DNA of 7,373 nucleotides, taken from contig JBFGWM010000141.1 of assembly GCA_041588495.1 (NCBI GenBank), positions 1-7,373 on the forward strand, given 5' to 3'. Below are positions 6,139 to 7,373 of the stretch, one piece after another (position 1 is the first letter of the stretch; every line of letters starts with the position of its first letter). The notes beneath the pieces were generated by a model. It worked only from the letters and a program-made list of their open reading frames with translations, did not search any database and was not told the origin of the DNA. The stretch is from JBFGWM01 sp041588495 (lineage in GTDB: Bacteria; Pseudomonadota; Gammaproteobacteria; Pseudomonadales; JBFGWM01). A program made the translations under genes and the position numbers.

Positions 6139-6165
6139 TTGTTCTTGTTGTTCTTGTTGTTCTTG
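6139..6165. repeat. tandem 9-bp repeat, three perfect copies
   Basis: TTGTTCTTG is repeated three times without change at 6139, 6148 and 6157, with imperfect continuation on both sides (CGTTC before, CTG after). On the minus strand it reads CAAGAACAA three times. It lies 85-111 bases before the hydrolase ATG, so it would be in that gene's leader or promoter. Confidence 0.9.
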
Positions 6166-6176
6166 CTGTCTCTCTG

Positions 6177-6196
6177 ATTGGGCCTATCAGGCCAAT
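6177..6196. other. hairpin in the hydrolase upstream region
   Basis: ATTGGGCCT and AGGCCAAT can pair around the loop ATC with one bulged G. There is no T-tract on either side. It could be a regulatory stem in a leader RNA or an operator-like dyad. Nothing in the sequence decides between these. Confidence 0.35.
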
Positions 6197-6202
6197 CGGG
6201 CC

Positions 6203-6235
6203 ACGCCCCTCTCCGGGGGTTTGGCGTCCCTTTTT
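6203..6235 (+). terminator. terminator-like hairpin followed by five Ts
   Basis: ACGCC (6203-6207) and GGCGT (6223-6227) pair, with further C-to-G pairing inside, and T5 follows at 6231-6235. It would stop rightward transcription, yet no rightward gene ends just before it. It could stop antisense read-through across the hydrolase gene, or be fortuitous. Confidence 0.3.
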
Positions 6236-6291
6236 ACCACCCGCGGGCGGCATGGAACAACCATGCGTTCGCGCCGCGGGTTAACACCCAC

Positions 6292-6311
6292 AATTGAAAC
6301 TATAGTCAATT
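6292..6311. promoter_or_regulatory. palindrome AATTGA-N8-TCAATT, possible operator at a promoter
   Basis: Perfect 6-bp arms flank an 8-base centre. The centre and right arm contain TATAGT (6301-6306), a possible -10 box about 60 bases before the membrane-protein ATG. The upstream TTAACA (6281-6286) is only 14 bases away, too close for a standard -35. The half-sites resemble FNR or CRP, but their spacing does not fit either. Confidence 0.35.
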
Positions 6312-6364
6312 CAACCTGTTCAACCCGGAACCACCCGCCCGTGAACATCACCATCAGCACCGGC

Positions 6365-6805
6365 ATGAGCGCCGCCCAACACCTCTGCCTGGTCGCCTGC
6401 GGCGTTTTTTTCCTCACCGGCCTGCTTACCGGGGCCTGGAAATACGCCTGCATCGCCACCCGGGACAAGGCCGAGGCGCCTTATTACGTGAGCATCGCCC
6501 ACCGTGCCGCCCTCATGTATACCTTTGCGGCCCTGGTCCTGTGGGTTTTCGCGGGGCTCAGCAAGTGGGACGACACGGTAAACTTCTGGGCCGCGTTTTT
6601 CCCCCTGCTGTACTTTGCCCTCGCCATCGCGACCTACATCCTGCACGGTTTCCTCGAGGACACCGACAACCAGTTCCGGCGTCCGCACCGGCTGGGTCGT
6701 GGCGAACTGCCGGGGCAGTGGATCGGGGCTTTCATGGTGTCCCTTGCCGTGGCCGAAATCGGCGGCTTCGTGGTCCTGTTTGCCGGGTACCTGGCCACGA
6801 TATGA
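6365..6805 (+). CDS. four-helix integral membrane protein of unknown function
   Basis: 146 residues from the ATG. Four hydrophobic segments are visible at about 7-27, 48-66, 73-96 and 121-143. Between them lie short polar loops: KYACIATRDKAEAPYYVSIAHR (26-47) and the conserved-looking HGFLEDTDNQFRRPHRLG (94-111). The DTDNQ/RRPHRLG loop carries several charged residues and would be the place to look for a binding or catalytic site. I do not recognise a named family. Neither this ATG nor an in-frame GTG at 6341, which would add eight residues, has a good Shine-Dalgarno site. The frame stays open leftward to 5837, but that part runs antisense through the hydrolase gene and is not coding. A clear terminator follows the stop, so the gene is probably a single-gene unit. 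Confidence 0.8.
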   Translation: MSAAQHLCLVACGVFFLTGLLTGAWKYACIATRDKAEAPYYVSIAHRAALMYTFAALVLWVFAGLSKWDDTVNFWAAFFPLLYFALAIATYILHGFLEDTDNQFRRPHRLGRGELPGQWIGAFMVSLAVAEIGGFVVLFAGYLATI

Positions 6806-6814
6806 ACAACCACA

Positions 6815-6865
6815 GGCCCCCGCACTTCGCGAGTTTGCGAAATGGGCCGGGGCTGCTATTTTTTT
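6815..6865 (+). terminator. intrinsic terminator after the four-helix membrane protein
   Basis: GCCCC (6816-6820) pairs with GGGGC (6849-6853). An inner stem TTCGC (6826-6830) pairs with GCGAA (6837-6841) around GAGTTT. Seven Ts follow at 6859-6865. It begins ten bases after the stop codon. The stem has internal loops, but the T-run makes this the best intrinsic terminator in the window. Confidence 0.7.
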
Positions 6866-6880
6866 CTTTGTGGTTCAGCG

Positions 6881-6889
6881 TTTTAATAA
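6881..6889 (+). promoter_or_regulatory. AT-rich candidate -10 region of the porin gene
   Basis: The AT-rich stretch TTTTAATAA lies 31-39 bases ahead of the porin ATG, and TTTAAT within it is a possible -10 box. The matching -35 position would fall in the T-run of the preceding terminator. Only one AT-rich stretch exists in this short gap, so a promoter here is likely, but the boxes are not certain. Confidence 0.3.
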
Positions 6890-6907
6890 CTCAGCAAGTG
6901 CGCACGC

Positions 6908-6912
6908 GAGGA
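6908..6912 (+). promoter_or_regulatory. Shine-Dalgarno site deciding the porin start
   Basis: GAGGA lies one base before an ATG at 6914 and seven bases before a second in-frame ATG at 6920. Only the second has workable spacing, so 6920 is the start. Confidence 0.7.
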
Positions 6913-6919
6913 TATGGAA

Positions 6920-7373
6920 ATGAATAATAAATCAGCTATCGGCAAGAAAGGCCTGGCGGGACTCTGCGGGGCGCTTGCCCTGACCGCGGGAACTGCCGCC
7001 AACGCGGAGATCTCGACGACCATCAGCCTGACCAGTGATTACATTTTTGACGGCATCACCCAGACCCAGGGTGACCCGGCGATCCAGGGCAGCATCGATT
7101 ACGCCCACAAGAGCGGTTTTTACGCCGGCATCTGGTCGTCGAACATCAACTATGCCAACACACCCGACGTGGACCAGGAAGTCGACTACTACTTCGGTTA
7201 CGCCGACTCAATCAACGACAACCTGAGTTACGACCTGGCCTGGCTGCGCTACACCTACATCGGTGTCGGCGGCAGTTCCAAGTTCGATTACAACGAGGTC
7301 ATGCTCGGCCTGTTCTATAAGAACACCTCGCTGCACATGTGGCGTTCCGGCAACTACGCCAACCTGCACACGC
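6920..7373 (+). CDS. TorF-family putative porin, N-terminal part (partial)
   Basis: The first 151 residues are visible and the gene runs off the right edge. Residues 1-29 are a signal peptide (MNNKSAIGKK, then a Leu/Ala/Gly core and ANA before EIS). The mature start ISTTISLTSDYIFDGITQTQGDPAIQGSIDY, in pieces at 31-61, followed by SGFYAGIWSSNINY (65-78), is the characteristic opening of the family named gcw_chp or TorF putative porin. Alternating polar and hydrophobic residues with many Tyr, Trp and Asn (DYYFGYADSIND, YDLAWLRYTYIG) fit outer-membrane beta-strands. Asp44 stands where I recall an Arg in the YxFRG(I/S)SQT motif. The substrate is unknown for the family. The gene probably has its own promoter, after the terminator at 6815-6865. 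Confidence 0.9.
   Translation, partial: MNNKSAIGKKGLAGLCGALALTAGTAANAEISTTISLTSDYIFDGITQTQGDPAIQGSIDYAHKSGFYAGIWSSNINYANTPDVDQEVDYYFGYADSINDNLSYDLAWLRYTYIGVGGSSKFDYNEVMLGLFYKNTSLHMWRSGNYANLHT

Larger units (their letters stand above)
6055..6364. other. intergenic region with tandem repeat, hairpins and palindrome
   Basis: About 310 bases separate the leftward hydrolase gene and the rightward membrane-protein gene. I see no credible gene inside. It holds a 9-bp tandem repeat (6139-6165), a hairpin (6177-6196), a terminator-like element (6203-6235) and a palindrome (6292-6311), listed separately. No strong promoter stands out for either gene. On the minus strand, TTGTTC and TAAAAA 18 bases apart, near 6231-6260, are a weak possibility for the hydrolase. 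Confidence 0.6.

Noticed and set aside
6292..6311. Palindrome considered as an FNR or CRP site
   Set aside because: The TGA and TCA half-sites are eight bases apart, whereas both regulators need six in their consensus.
5837..6340. N-terminal extension of the four-helix membrane protein frame
   Set aside because: It runs antisense through the start of the hydrolase gene and the repeat-bearing intergenic region, with a Ser/Arg/Cys-rich product. Nothing supports translation there.

Overview
The window is GC-rich, gene-dense DNA from a Gram-negative bacterium, most likely a proteobacterium. A gammaproteobacterium is my best guess. The evidence is a TonB-dependent outer-membrane receptor at one end, a TorF-type putative porin at the other, and gpsA next to sixA in between. 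Codon use favours G or C in third positions throughout. I see no transposase, integrase, phage gene, tRNA, rRNA or CRISPR array.

Layout from left to right. The 5' part of a TonB-dependent receptor runs leftward out of the window (2-475). Next is a leftward gene for a small membrane protein with a glycine-rich hairpin of two membrane segments, starting with GTG (669-1286). A compact leftward operon follows: gpsA (glycerol-3-phosphate dehydrogenase, 4110-3091), sixA (phosphohistidine phosphatase, 3081-2611) and a membrane-anchored major-royal-jelly/yellow-family beta-propeller protein (2584-1439). The gaps between them are 9 and 26 nt. Diverging from gpsA is a rightward gene for an exported, extremely charged repeat protein (4338-5126). 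It meets a leftward alpha/beta-hydrolase (lipase-like) gene (6054-5158) head-on, with a strong GC hairpin at the junction. A roughly 310-nt intergenic stretch holds a 9-bp tandem repeat, two hairpins and a palindrome. It leads to a rightward four-helix membrane protein of unknown function (6365-6805), a good intrinsic terminator, and the 5' part of a TorF-family putative porin gene (6920 to the window end).

Functionally, gpsA supplies glycerol-3-phosphate for phospholipid synthesis, sixA removes phosphate from phosphohistidine, and the beta-propeller protein probably acts at or outside the inner membrane. Most of the other genes encode envelope or exported proteins. Apart from the gpsA operon they look like independent transcription units, so no single pathway joins them.

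The least ordinary item is the 262-residue exported repeat protein. After the signal peptide it is almost entirely an 11-residue (hendecad) array, in two chemically different blocks: RGDRIDERLDR-like units, then YREHRDQRRED-like basic units. It has no cysteine, tryptophan or proline in the mature part, and its function is unknown.
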